From assembly GCA_035540935.1 (NCBI GenBank), contig DATLFS010000111.1:1-8961 (forward strand): a stretch of 8,961 nucleotides of DNA, in the 5' to 3' direction. This document shows, piece after piece, positions 1-5,628 of the stretch (position 1 is the first letter of the stretch; the number at the start of each line of letters is the position of its first letter). Source of the DNA: DATLFS01 sp035540935. Its GTDB lineage: Bacteria; Actinomycetota; CADDZG01; WHSQ01. The notes below the pieces were generated by a model. The model was not told the DNA's origin, made no database searches, and saw nothing but the letters and a program-made list of their open reading frames with translations. A program made the translations under genes and the position numbers.

Positions 1-203
1 TCGCGGCACAGCTTCGTGAGCGGGATGAAGACCTTCCGTGAGTACGTGACCCGCGGGCCGCAGGACGCGTCGCGTCGCGCCGCAGCCGCTGCCAGGAGGG
101 GAGCCGGATCCTGCACCGAGAGCGACGCCAGGGAACGGATCTCCTCATCGGACAACCGTTCGCCGCGCGCGGCGCGGTCGGCGAGCCGGTCCAGGATCGT
201 CAT
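1..203 (-). CDS. cofG: Fo synthase subunit CofG (or FbiC N-terminus), 5' fragment
   Basis: Reading the minus strand from an ATG at 203-201 gives 67 codons open to the left edge, so the C-terminal bulk is missing. Residues 52-67 read VTYSRKVFIPLTKLCR, the segment just before the CX3CX2C iron-sulfur motif in CofG and the N-terminal half of FbiC. The cysteines themselves lie off the window. The family is a radical-SAM enzyme that, with CofH, makes 7,8-didemethyl-8-hydroxy-5-deazariboflavin (Fo), the chromophore precursor of F420. An in-frame TAG (215-213) lies four codons upstream, so 203 is the earliest possible start. No Shine-Dalgarno is visible; a TAGACT hexamer sits 6 bases upstream, which fits a leaderless mRNA. 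The divergent neighbour cofD acts later in the same pathway. Separate CofG and fused FbiC cannot be distinguished from this fragment. Confidence 0.88.
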   Translation of the reverse strand, partial: MTILDRLADRAARGERLSDEEIRSLASLSVQDPAPLLAAAAARRDASCGPRVTYSRKVFIPLTKLCR

Positions 204-252
204 CCGCGCAGTCTACGCGCCGCCTTCGGCGCGCCGCGATAGGTTCACTCAC
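204..252. promoter_or_regulatory. Divergent cofG/cofD promoter region with palindrome
   Basis: These 49 bases separate the cofG ATG from the cofD GTG. On the minus strand TAGACT (215-210) ends 6 bases before the cofG ATG. On the plus strand TAGGTT (240-245) ends 7 bases before the cofD GTG. Both fit TANNNT, the actinobacterial -10 consensus, at the distance expected if transcription starts on the start codon. Neither start has a convincing Shine-Dalgarno. Between the two hexamers lies a perfect 7-bp inverted repeat with a 4-base loop, CGCGCCG/CGGCGCG (216-222 and 227-233), exactly where each promoter's -35 region would fall. It could be an operator or simply a GC-rich hairpin. The motifs are seen; promoter function is inferred. 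Confidence 0.5.
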
Positions 253-1167
253 GTGAAGATCACCGCCCTCGCAGGCGGGGTCGGGGGCGCGAAGCTCCTC
301 GTGGGCCTCGCAGCGCTCGACGACGTCGAGCTGACGGCGATCGTCAATACCGCCGACGATGCGCGCATCTACGGGGTCCACGTCTCGCCCGACGTCGACA
401 TCTGCACCTACTGGCTCGCCGGCATCGCCGACGAGGAACGCGGATGGGGGATCGCCGGCGACACGTTCCACGTGGTCGACGCGCTGCGCGCGCTGGGCGA
501 GGACACCTGGTTCTCCCTCGGCGACAGAGACTTCGCCACCTGCATCCATCGCACCGATCGTCTCGATCGCGGCGTCCCCCTGCACCGCGTGACGCGTGAC
601 ATCGCGGTGTCCCTCGGCGTGACCGCGTCGGTGTTGCCGATGTCGGACGACGAGGTCAGAACGCGCATAGTCACGCCCGACGGCCGCACGCTCGACTTCC
701 AGGAGTATTTCGTGAAGGAGCGCCAGGAGCCGGAGGTGGCGGAGGTCCTGTTCGCCGGGATCGCGGCGGCGACCCCCGCGCCCGGCGTCCTCACGGCGAT
801 CGCGGAGGCCGACCGGGTGGTCGTGTGCCCTAGCAACCCGGTCGTTTCGATCGGCCCGATCCTGGCGCTCGCCGGAGTGAGGGACGCGCTGCGAGCGCAC
901 CGCGATGTCGCGGCCGTCTCCCCCATCGTGCGAGGCCGCGCCCTCAAGGGACCGGCCGACCGGATGCTCGCATCCGTCGGTGCACGCGTTTCCGCGGCAG
1001 GCGTCGCCTCGCTCTACGCCGATTTCGTGACGCGCTTCGTGATCGACGAGACCGACGCGGGAGAAGCTCCGCCGGTCGAGGAGCTCGGGCTTGCGGTGCA
1101 GACGGTCGACACGATCATGACCGACCGCCGGGCGTCGCGCCGTCTCGCGCGAGCGCTCGCGGCATGA
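253..1167 (+). CDS. cofD: 2-phospho-L-lactate (or PEP) transferase CofD/FbiA
   Basis: A 304-residue protein of normal CofD length. The family transfers the phospho-lactyl (archaea) or phosphoenolpyruvyl (mycobacteria) group from a GDP-activated donor onto Fo, giving F420-0 or dehydro-F420-0. Visible hallmarks are the N-terminal LAGGVGGAKLL loop (residues 7-16), NTADD (32-36) followed by IYGVHVSPDVD (39-49), TWFSLGDRDFATCIHRT (85-101), and SNPVVSIGPILA (194-205). The reading frame stays open upstream to position 16, but that stretch has no CofD similarity and is antisense to cofG. The GTG at 253 puts the beta-strand/glycine loop at the expected N-terminus. TAGGTT 7 bases upstream and the lack of a ribosome site suggest leaderless initiation. 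The gene overlaps cofE by ATGA (1164-1167), implying translational coupling. With the FbiB-like reductase two genes downstream, a PEP-type donor is more likely than phospholactate, but the sequence alone does not prove it. Confidence 0.95.
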   Translation: MKITALAGGVGGAKLLVGLAALDDVELTAIVNTADDARIYGVHVSPDVDICTYWLAGIADEERGWGIAGDTFHVVDALRALGEDTWFSLGDRDFATCIHRTDRLDRGVPLHRVTRDIAVSLGVTASVLPMSDDEVRTRIVTPDGRTLDFQEYFVKERQEPEVAEVLFAGIAAATPAPGVLTAIAEADRVVVCPSNPVVSIGPILALAGVRDALRAHRDVAAVSPIVRGRALKGPADRMLASVGARVSAAGVASLYADFVTRFVIDETDAGEAPPVEELGLAVQTVDTIMTDRRASRRLARALAA

Positions 1168-1847
1168 ACGACATCCACGTGCTGCCGGTGCGCGGCATAC
1201 CCGAGATAGAGACGGGCGACGACCTCGGCCGGATCATCTGCGACGCGCTGGCCGATCTGGTCGTAGCACAGGACGTGGTCGTGGTCGCACAGAAGATCGT
1301 CTCGAAGGCGGAGGGTCGCCGCGTGCCCGCGGCCGACAGGCGCGACGCGGCGATCGCGGAGTCGGCGCAGATCCTCCGGCGCGCCGGCGACATGATCATC
1401 TCGGAGACGAGACACGGCTTCGTCTGCGCCAACGCGGGCGTGGACGCGTCGAACGTGCCGCGTGACGAGGTCCTCCTGTTGCCGGTCGACCCCGATCTGT
1501 CGGCGCGCCGCATCCGCGGCGCGATCGAGAGAAGGCTCGGGACGCCGGTGGGTGTGGTCGTCGCCGACACCTTCGGGCGCGCCTGGCGGCTCGGCCAGAC
1601 GAACGTCGCGATCGGCATCGCGGGGTTCGACCCCTTCGTCGACTACCGCGGCCGGCTCGACGCGAGCGGACGCGAGCTGACTGCGACGCGCATCTGCGTG
1701 GCCGACGAGATCGCCGCGGCCGCGGAGATGGTCATGGGGAAGACGAGCGATATACCGGTCGCGATCGTTCGCGGCGCGCCGGTTTCCTGGGGGCGCGGGT
1801 CGGCACGCGCGATCGTCCGACCGCACGGCGAGGACCTCTTCCGGTGA
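1164..1847 (+). CDS. cofE: Coenzyme F420:L-glutamate ligase CofE (FbiB N-terminal homologue)
   Basis: A 227-residue GTP-dependent ligase that adds L-glutamate, then gamma-linked glutamates, to F420-0 to build the tail of F420. Family blocks visible: the opening PVRGIPEIETGDDL (8-21), VVVVAQKIVSKAEGR (38-52), ETRHGFVCANAGVDASNV (81-98), LLPVDPD (105-111), VVVADTFGRAWRLGQTNVAIG (131-151, the most conserved block, equivalent to DTxGRxWRxGQ), and the acidic VADEIAAAAEMVMGK (179-193). It ends at residue 227, where mycobacterial FbiB would continue into its nitroreductase domain. Here that domain is the next gene, starting in the GTGA overlap at 1844-1847. There is no ribosome site at its own ATG, which overlaps the cofD stop, so translation is probably coupled. 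The length matches single-domain archaeal CofE. Confidence 0.95.
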   Translation: MNDIHVLPVRGIPEIETGDDLGRIICDALADLVVAQDVVVVAQKIVSKAEGRRVPAADRRDAAIAESAQILRRAGDMIISETRHGFVCANAGVDASNVPRDEVLLLPVDPDLSARRIRGAIERRLGTPVGVVVADTFGRAWRLGQTNVAIGIAGFDPFVDYRGRLDASGRELTATRICVADEIAAAAEMVMGKTSDIPVAIVRGAPVSWGRGSARAIVRPHGEDLFR

Positions 1848-2452
1848 ACCTCGAGGAGGTCGTGGCGGCGCGCCGCAGCATCCGCGCGTTCGACGGCCGC
1901 GCCGTGCCGCGGGACGACGTGGAGCGCGCGGTCGCGTTGGCGGTTCAAGCACCCGCTCCGCATCACAGCGCGCCGTGGAGGTTCGCTCTGCTCGAGTCGG
2001 AGCGGGCCAAAGACGATCTTGCCCGCGCCATGGGGGCGCGGTGGCTCGAGGACCTGCGGCGCGACGGCATCGCGGACGAACGAGCCGCGGCGATCGTGGA
2101 GCGGTCGCACCGCCTCCTGACGAGCACCCCGCTCCTGACGATCGCCTCCGCCGATATGACCCGGGCGCATGTCTATCCCGACGAGCGTCGACGGCTCGCG
2201 GAATGGAGCCTCTTCGCCCACTCCGTCGGCGCGGCACTCCAGACGTACATGCTCGGCCTCGCGGAACGCGGCATCTCGTCGTGCTGGATCTCCGCTCCGG
2301 TCTTCTGTCGCGACGTGGTACAGGACGTGCTCGACCTGCCTCCCGCCGTGGAGCCGCACGCGCTCGTCCTCGTCGGATACGCGTCCGGCGACTACCGCCC
2401 GCGCCCTCGTCCCGCACCCGACGGCCGCGACTACATCCTCGGTTCTTGGTAG
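1844..2452 (+). CDS. Nitroreductase-family protein, FbiB C-terminal-like (probable dehydro-F420-0 reductase)
   Basis: A 202-residue FMN-dependent nitroreductase fold. It begins EEVVAARRSIRAF (4-16), with the basic RRS..RF signature that contacts the FMN phosphate in this superfamily. It then shows APAPHHSAPWRF (36-47), a block I recognise from the C-terminal domain of mycobacterial FbiB, followed by RWLEDLRRDGI (66-76), ERGISSCWIS (141-150), DLPPAVEPHALVLVGYA (164-180). In mycobacteria this domain reduces dehydro-F420-0 to F420-0 with reduced FMN. The same job is inferred here because the gene overlaps cofE by GTGA and no other pathway reductase is present. The GTG start at 1844 has GAGGA (1830-1834) 9 bases upstream. 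Ordinary nitroreductase activity on another substrate is the alternative, but the APAPHH block and position argue against it. The stop lies 13 bases before the next gene. Confidence 0.88.
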   Translation: MNLEEVVAARRSIRAFDGRAVPRDDVERAVALAVQAPAPHHSAPWRFALLESERAKDDLARAMGARWLEDLRRDGIADERAAAIVERSHRLLTSTPLLTIASADMTRAHVYPDERRRLAEWSLFAHSVGAALQTYMLGLAERGISSCWISAPVFCRDVVQDVLDLPPAVEPHALVLVGYASGDYRPRPRPAPDGRDYILGSW

Positions 2453-2465
2453 CCTCTCGAACCCG

Positions 2466-3128
2466 ATGAGCAAGAAACTCGAGCAGAAGCAGCAACGGCG
2501 CGCCCTCGAAGAGGCGCGTCAAGCCGAGCTGAAGGCGCAGGCCCGCAAGCGCAACCTCATCACGCTGGGCGTGATCGGGCTCGTCCTCGCGCTCGTCGTG
2601 TTCCTGATCCTCAGCGAGCGCGACAAGACCACGGGACCTGTCGGCGTCGCCGCACAGGAGGCGGGTTGCGGTGAGATCCAGCAGCCGCCCGAGGCGGAAT
2701 CCGCCAATCACGTCGAAGACGGCACGCCGGTGAACTACGCGTCGAACCCGCCGACGTCGGGCGACCACTACGCGCAGCCTGCAGACGCACGCTTCTATCC
2801 CCCGGAGAGCGTGGGGAACCCGCCGGCGGAGCGGGTGGTGCACAACCTGGAGCACGGGCAGATCGTCATCTGGTACGACCCCGCGGCCCCTTCGACCGTC
2901 ATCGACGAGATCGAGGGATACATGGACAACCTCGGCGGCAACCAGGTGCTCGGTGTCCTCGCGGTCCCGTATGAGCAGCTGGGCGAGGGGAACTTCGCCG
3001 CGGCCGCGTGGGGGGCGTACCAGGCGTGCGAGCGTGTCTCCGAGGAGGTGCTCGACGAGTTCCGGGCACAGTTCCAGGGCAAGGGCCCGGAGAACGTCGG
3101 AGTCCCGACCTTCAGCGCCGGCGACTGA
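2466..3128 (+). CDS. Membrane-anchored DUF3105 protein
   Basis: A 220-residue protein recognised as the DUF3105 family, whose biochemical role I do not know. Residues 1-30 are a charged, coiled-coil-prone cytoplasmic segment (KKLEQKQQRRALEEARQAEL). One transmembrane helix follows (31-50), then an extracytoplasmic domain. Conserved features are CGEIQ (68-72), NHVEDGTPVNYASNPPTSG (81-99) with DHY following, and VVHNLEHGQIVIWYDP (124-139). The histidines H82, H101, H126 and H130 recur as fixed points and could bind a metal; C68 and C188 could form a disulfide. Both are inferences. The ATG at 2466 is chosen because in-frame sequence upstream is antisense-like filler overlapping the nitroreductase gene. 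The start is 13 bases after that gene, so it probably belongs to the F420 operon, though no functional link is known. No ribosome site is visible. A TAGCCT hexamer at 2450-2455 could provide a separate short-leader promoter, but this is weak. Confidence 0.85.
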   Translation: MSKKLEQKQQRRALEEARQAELKAQARKRNLITLGVIGLVLALVVFLILSERDKTTGPVGVAAQEAGCGEIQQPPEAESANHVEDGTPVNYASNPPTSGDHYAQPADARFYPPESVGNPPAERVVHNLEHGQIVIWYDPAAPSTVIDEIEGYMDNLGGNQVLGVLAVPYEQLGEGNFAAAAWGAYQACERVSEEVLDEFRAQFQGKGPENVGVPTFSAGD

Positions 3129-3134
3129 GCGCCG
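3119..3134. terminator. Small hairpin at the convergent gene junction
   Basis: CGGCG (3119-3123) and CGCCG (3130-3134) form a 5-bp stem around a 6-base loop. The hairpin contains the DUF3105 stop codon and abuts the epimerase stop. The plus-strand side is followed by TCACTTCTTC, only mildly T-rich; the other side has no T run. It may be a weak bidirectional terminator or chance in GC-rich DNA. Confidence 0.2.
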
Positions 3135-4112
3135 TCACTTCTTCGGATTGGCGCGGAACCACGCGACCGTCTGCTTGAGCCCCTCCGTGAGGCCGACACC
3201 CGGCCGCCACTCGAGGACGTCGGCCGCCTTCGCGTTGTCCACGCGTATCCGGTAGAGCTCGCCGGGACGAGCGGCGGCGTGCACCGCCTCGTAGCGCGTG
3301 CCCGTCAGCTCGGCCAGCCGGTCGTGCAGCTCGTTCACCGAAAGCTCGCTGTTGGTCGAGATGTTCACGAGCTCGCCGGACCCGCGGGAGCGGGCCGCGA
3401 GGTAGCCGGCCACCACGTCGTCCACGAAGACGAAGTCGCGCGTCTGGCCGCCGTCGCCGTAGATCGTGCACGGCCGCCCCGCGAGCATCTTGCGGCAGAA
3501 GATCGCGACCACCTGGCCCTCGAGACCGACCTCCGAAGCAGGCTCCTGCCGCGGCCCGTACACGTTCGACAGGGCCAGGGCCGTGTAGTCGAGCCCGTGA
3601 ACGGTCTTGTAGTAGCGGAGGTAGTCGAGGACGACCTTCTTCGACACGCCGTAGGGGGACTCGGGAAGTGCCTCCGGCGTGAAGACCTGGTCTTCCGTGA
3701 CCGGTAGGCGGGACTCGTCGGGCTCGCCGTAGATGCATCCACCCGACGACGTGAACACGACCTTCTCGGTGCCCGCTTCCACCGCGGCCTGGAGGATGTT
3801 GAGCGTTCCGACGAGGTTGATCATCGCGTCGTGGATCGGGTCCGACACTGATCTGCGCACGTCTACCTGTGCGGCGAGGTGCATGATCTGCTGCGGCTTG
3901 GTGCGCCGGATCAGGTCGGCGATCGCGGTCGAAGTGATGTCGACGCGGTGGAAGCTGAACTTCCCCAACGACGAGCGGCGCGCCTCGGACAGGTTGGCCA
4001 GTGAGCCCGACGACAGGTCGTCGACGCCGACCACCTCCTCCCCCTCCTGCAGGAGTCGGTCGACCAGATGCGATCCGATGAATCCCGCGGCCCCCGTCAC
4101 CAGAACGCGCAC
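3135..4112 (-). CDS. NAD-dependent sugar-nucleotide epimerase/dehydratase (GalE-like)
   Basis: A 325-residue extended short-chain dehydrogenase/reductase acting on a nucleotide sugar. The N-terminal Rossmann loop GAAGFIG (7-13) and D31 at the end of beta-2 indicate NAD rather than NADP. MHLAAQVDVRRSVSDP (78-92), the TSSGG block (121-125) and the catalytic pair Y154-x3-K158 in SPYGVSKK follow. LSNVYGPRQ (181-189) and FVFVDDVVAGYL (227-238) are the usual substrate-domain blocks. The profile resembles UDP-glucose 4-epimerases and related UDP-hexuronate epimerases, and the exact substrate cannot be read. The start is the GTG at 4112, with AGGAG (4122-4118) 5 bases upstream; reading further upstream would overlap the preceding gene. 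The gap to the preceding nucleotidyltransferase stop is 8 bases, so the two form an operon, the epimerase probably working on that pathway's activated sugar. The 3' end converges with the DUF3105 gene 6 bases away. Confidence 0.9.
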   Translation of the reverse strand: MRVLVTGAAGFIGSHLVDRLLQEGEEVVGVDDLSSGSLANLSEARRSSLGKFSFHRVDITSTAIADLIRRTKPQQIMHLAAQVDVRRSVSDPIHDAMINLVGTLNILQAAVEAGTEKVVFTSSGGCIYGEPDESRLPVTEDQVFTPEALPESPYGVSKKVVLDYLRYYKTVHGLDYTALALSNVYGPRQEPASEVGLEGQVVAIFCRKMLAGRPCTIYGDGGQTRDFVFVDDVVAGYLAARSRGSGELVNISTNSELSVNELHDRLAELTGTRYEAVHAAARPGELYRIRVDNAKAADVLEWRPGVGLTEGLKQTVAWFRANPKK

Positions 4113-4117
4113 GTCGT

Positions 4118-4122
4118 CTCCT
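4118..4122 (-). promoter_or_regulatory. Ribosome binding site of the epimerase gene
   Basis: AGGAG on the minus strand lies 5 bases before the GTG at 4112 and overlaps the TAG stop of the upstream nucleotidyltransferase (TAGGAG). It fixes the start at 4112 and suggests that ribosomes terminating on the upstream gene reinitiate here. It is the clearest Shine-Dalgarno in the window. Confidence 0.7.
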
Positions 4123-5101
4123 ATCTGCTTTCGTCGTCGGCCAGCGTCTCGTCCACCAGGCGCGTCCCAGCCGAGACCACCGCGCCGGCACCCAGGATGG
4201 ACCGCCGCACCACGGCGCCGCGCCCGACGCGCGCGCCGGGGAGCAGCACCGACGCCTCGACCTCGGCGTCTTCCTCGACCACGCAACCGGCGCCGAGACA
4301 GGCCGAGGATACCCGGGCGGTGCCGTCGATCACGGCCCCATCCGCCCGCAGCACGGCGCCCTCGTGCGGCTCTGCCACCGCCGGCGTGCGGAACGCGCCG
4401 GCGAGAGCGTCGAGGTTCGCCTGCAGGTATTTGGCCGGGGTCCCGATGTCCATCCAGTAGGACGTGGTCGCCGTGGCGAAGAGACCGGCGCCCTCCTCCA
4501 CCAGCCCCGGGAAGAGCTGGCGTTCGGCCGACCAGACCTCGCCCTCGGGTATGCGTTTCAGGATCGAGGGCTCGAAGACGTAGATCCCGGCGTTGATGAG
4601 GTTCGTCGGCGCGGCGCCGGCCGGTGGCTTCTCGATGAACCCGAGCACCCTGCCGTCGTCGTCGGTCGGGACGACGCCGAAAGCGGAGGGATCCTCGACC
4701 GGCTGCAGCCAGATCGTGGCTTCGGCGCCCTTCTCCCGGTGGACGCGGACGAGCGCTTCGAGGTCGCAGTCGGTGAGAATGTCGCCGTTGAACACGAGGA
4801 AGGTGCCCGACCCCGCCACCTCCTCCGCGTTCTTGATCGCCCCGGCGGTTCCCAGAGGCTCCCGCTCGTGGGTGACCTCGACCGACAGCCCGCGCGACCG
4901 CGCCGCGGCCGCGACCTCGTCGAACGCCTCCGCGAGATAGGAGGTCAGGAGCACGACATCGGTCACGCCGTGGCGGATCAGGAGGTCGAAGACGTGCTCG
5001 ATGTGCGGCCGGTTGGCGATCGGAAGGAGGTGCTTGGGCCGCGTGTAGGTGAGCGGCCGGAGGCGCGTCCCGAGGCCGCCGGCGAGGAGTAGTGCCTTCA
5101 A
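4121..5101 (-). CDS. Sugar-1-phosphate nucleotidyltransferase (mannose-1-phosphate guanylyltransferase / NDP-sugar synthase type)
   Basis: A 326-residue enzyme that condenses a sugar-1-phosphate with an NTP to give an NDP-sugar and pyrophosphate. The nucleotide-binding signature is complete: LAGGLGTRLRPLT (6-18) plus RPKHLLPIANRP (21-32). The metal-binding aspartate is in FNGDILTDCD (104-113), and FIEKP (155-159) and YWMDIGTPAKYLQANLD (215-231) follow. Residues about 250-315 show a hexapeptide pattern with small/hydrophobic i positions (AVIDGTARVSSACLGAGCVV and similar), a left-handed beta-helix tail like that of GMPPB-type GDP-mannose pyrophosphorylases. Mannose-1-phosphate guanylyltransferase is therefore the leading call, fitting the GDP-fucose synthase in the cluster; glucose-1-phosphate thymidylyl- or uridylyltransferase is possible. 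The start codon is TTG (5101-5099): no ATG or GTG gives the expected KALLLAGG N-terminus. No Shine-Dalgarno is seen. The upstream SMR gene stops 13 bases before, suggesting reinitiation. Confidence 0.88.
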   Translation of the reverse strand: MKALLLAGGLGTRLRPLTYTRPKHLLPIANRPHIEHVFDLLIRHGVTDVVLLTSYLAEAFDEVAAAARSRGLSVEVTHEREPLGTAGAIKNAEEVAGSGTFLVFNGDILTDCDLEALVRVHREKGAEATIWLQPVEDPSAFGVVPTDDDGRVLGFIEKPPAGAAPTNLINAGIYVFEPSILKRIPEGEVWSAERQLFPGLVEEGAGLFATATTSYWMDIGTPAKYLQANLDALAGAFRTPAVAEPHEGAVLRADGAVIDGTARVSSACLGAGCVVEEDAEVEASVLLPGARVGRGAVVRRSILGAGAVVSAGTRLVDETLADDESR

Positions 5102-5114
5102 GGCCGCGACGGCT

Positions 5115-5561
5115 TCACGTACCGCTGACGCTCCTCGACGAGGCGCCGATCACGGCGATGCCGAGCGCCACCAGCGCGACCCCCACCCAACGGAGGGGAG
5201 GAACCTCCTCGTGCAGCGCGAAGCGTGCGATCAGAACCACCACGATGTAGGAGATCCCGACGAAGGGATAGGCGAGCGAAAGAGGCACCCGCGAGAGCAC
5301 GACGAGCCAGAACGCGGCCGAGCAGCCGAAGAGCGCGAGACCGCCCCAGAGCCTCGGCTCACGGGCGGCCCGGCCGATGTATTCGCCGGCCTGCTTCACC
5401 TCGGCCGAGCCGAAGCGCCCGATCGAGTCCATAGCCGACTTCAACATGAACTGGCCGCCGATCGCGAAGGCGACGCTCACCAGAAGGATGGCGACCGAGA
5501 TCGCGCTGCTCGAGCGCGAGACGTGAGCGGCGGCGAGCTCGTCGGGGGTCGGAACTTCCAC
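5115..5561 (-). CDS. SMR/EmrE-like four-helix membrane protein (possible lipid-linked sugar flippase component)
   Basis: A 148-residue integral membrane protein. Hydrophobic segments lie at about 20-40, 71-90, 94-114 and 122-141, the four-helix layout of the small multidrug resistance/ArnE-ArnF branch of the drug/metabolite transporter superfamily. The block PLSLAYPFVGISYIVVVLIA (93-112) then HEEVPPLRWVGVALVALGI (117-135) is typical. Helix 1 (ISVAILLVSVAFAIGGQF) has no acidic residue, whereas proton-coupled SMR drug exporters need a membrane glutamate there. A drug pump is therefore unlikely, and an ArnE/F-like role in moving a polyprenyl-phosphate sugar is favoured, consistent with the nucleotidyltransferase and epimerase behind it. 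Substrate and direction are inferred. The GTG at 5561 is the only usable start: an in-frame TGA (5585-5583) lies eight codons upstream and the next internal methionine is in helix 1. TACACT 7 bases upstream suggests a leaderless transcript beginning here. Confidence 0.75.
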   Translation of the reverse strand: MEVPTPDELAAAHVSRSSSAISVAILLVSVAFAIGGQFMLKSAMDSIGRFGSAEVKQAGEYIGRAAREPRLWGGLALFGCSAAFWLVVLSRVPLSLAYPFVGISYIVVVLIARFALHEEVPPLRWVGVALVALGIAVIGASSRSVSGT

Positions 5562-5568
5562 GCCGGGG

Positions 5569-5574
5569 AGTGTA
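5569..5574 (-). promoter_or_regulatory. Candidate leaderless promoter -10 (TACACT) of the SMR-nucleotidyltransferase-epimerase operon
   Basis: On the minus strand TACACT ends 7 bases before the GTG at 5561 and matches TANNNT. No Shine-Dalgarno precedes the GTG. A TTGCCG (5594-5589) upstream resembles a -35 but with a short 14-base spacer. The 67-base gap between the SpoIID stop and this gene is the longest on the minus strand, a reasonable place for an internal operon promoter. Confidence 0.4.
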
Positions 5575-5598
5575 CGGGACCTTCAGAACGGCAAACGA

Positions 5599-5615
5599 GG
5601 CGCGTCGGGCGCGCC
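5599..5615 (-). terminator. Weak hairpin after the SpoIID gene
   Basis: GGCGCG (5599-5604) and CGCGCC (5610-5615) form a 6-bp stem with a 5-base loop, 13 bases past the SpoIID-family stop codon. On the minus strand it is followed by CTCGTTTGCC, not a proper T tract. It could attenuate readthrough before the SMR promoter, or be chance. Confidence 0.2.
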
Positions 5616-5628
5616 CCGCCGGTGGTCG

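Noticed and set aside
16..252. N-terminal extension of cofD up to position 16
   Set aside because: The extra 79 residues lie before the Rossmann-like GGVGGAKLL start, have no CofD similarity, and are antisense to cofG codons that carry a recognisable family motif.
1014..2855. A 613-codon open frame on the minus strand across cofD, cofE, the nitroreductase and DUF3105 genes
   Set aside because: It is antisense to four well-recognised genes, is arginine- and alanine-rich low-complexity sequence without any recognisable motif, and is the usual by-product of high GC.
4113..4286. N-terminal extension of the epimerase on the minus strand
   Set aside because: It would overlap the nucleotidyltransferase C-terminus, is arginine-rich filler, and the ribosome site at 4118-4122 fixes the start at 4112.
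5599..5615. GGCGCGCC-type hairpin as a strong intrinsic terminator
   Set aside because: The stem is short and no T tract follows on the minus strand, so it is listed only as a weak candidate.
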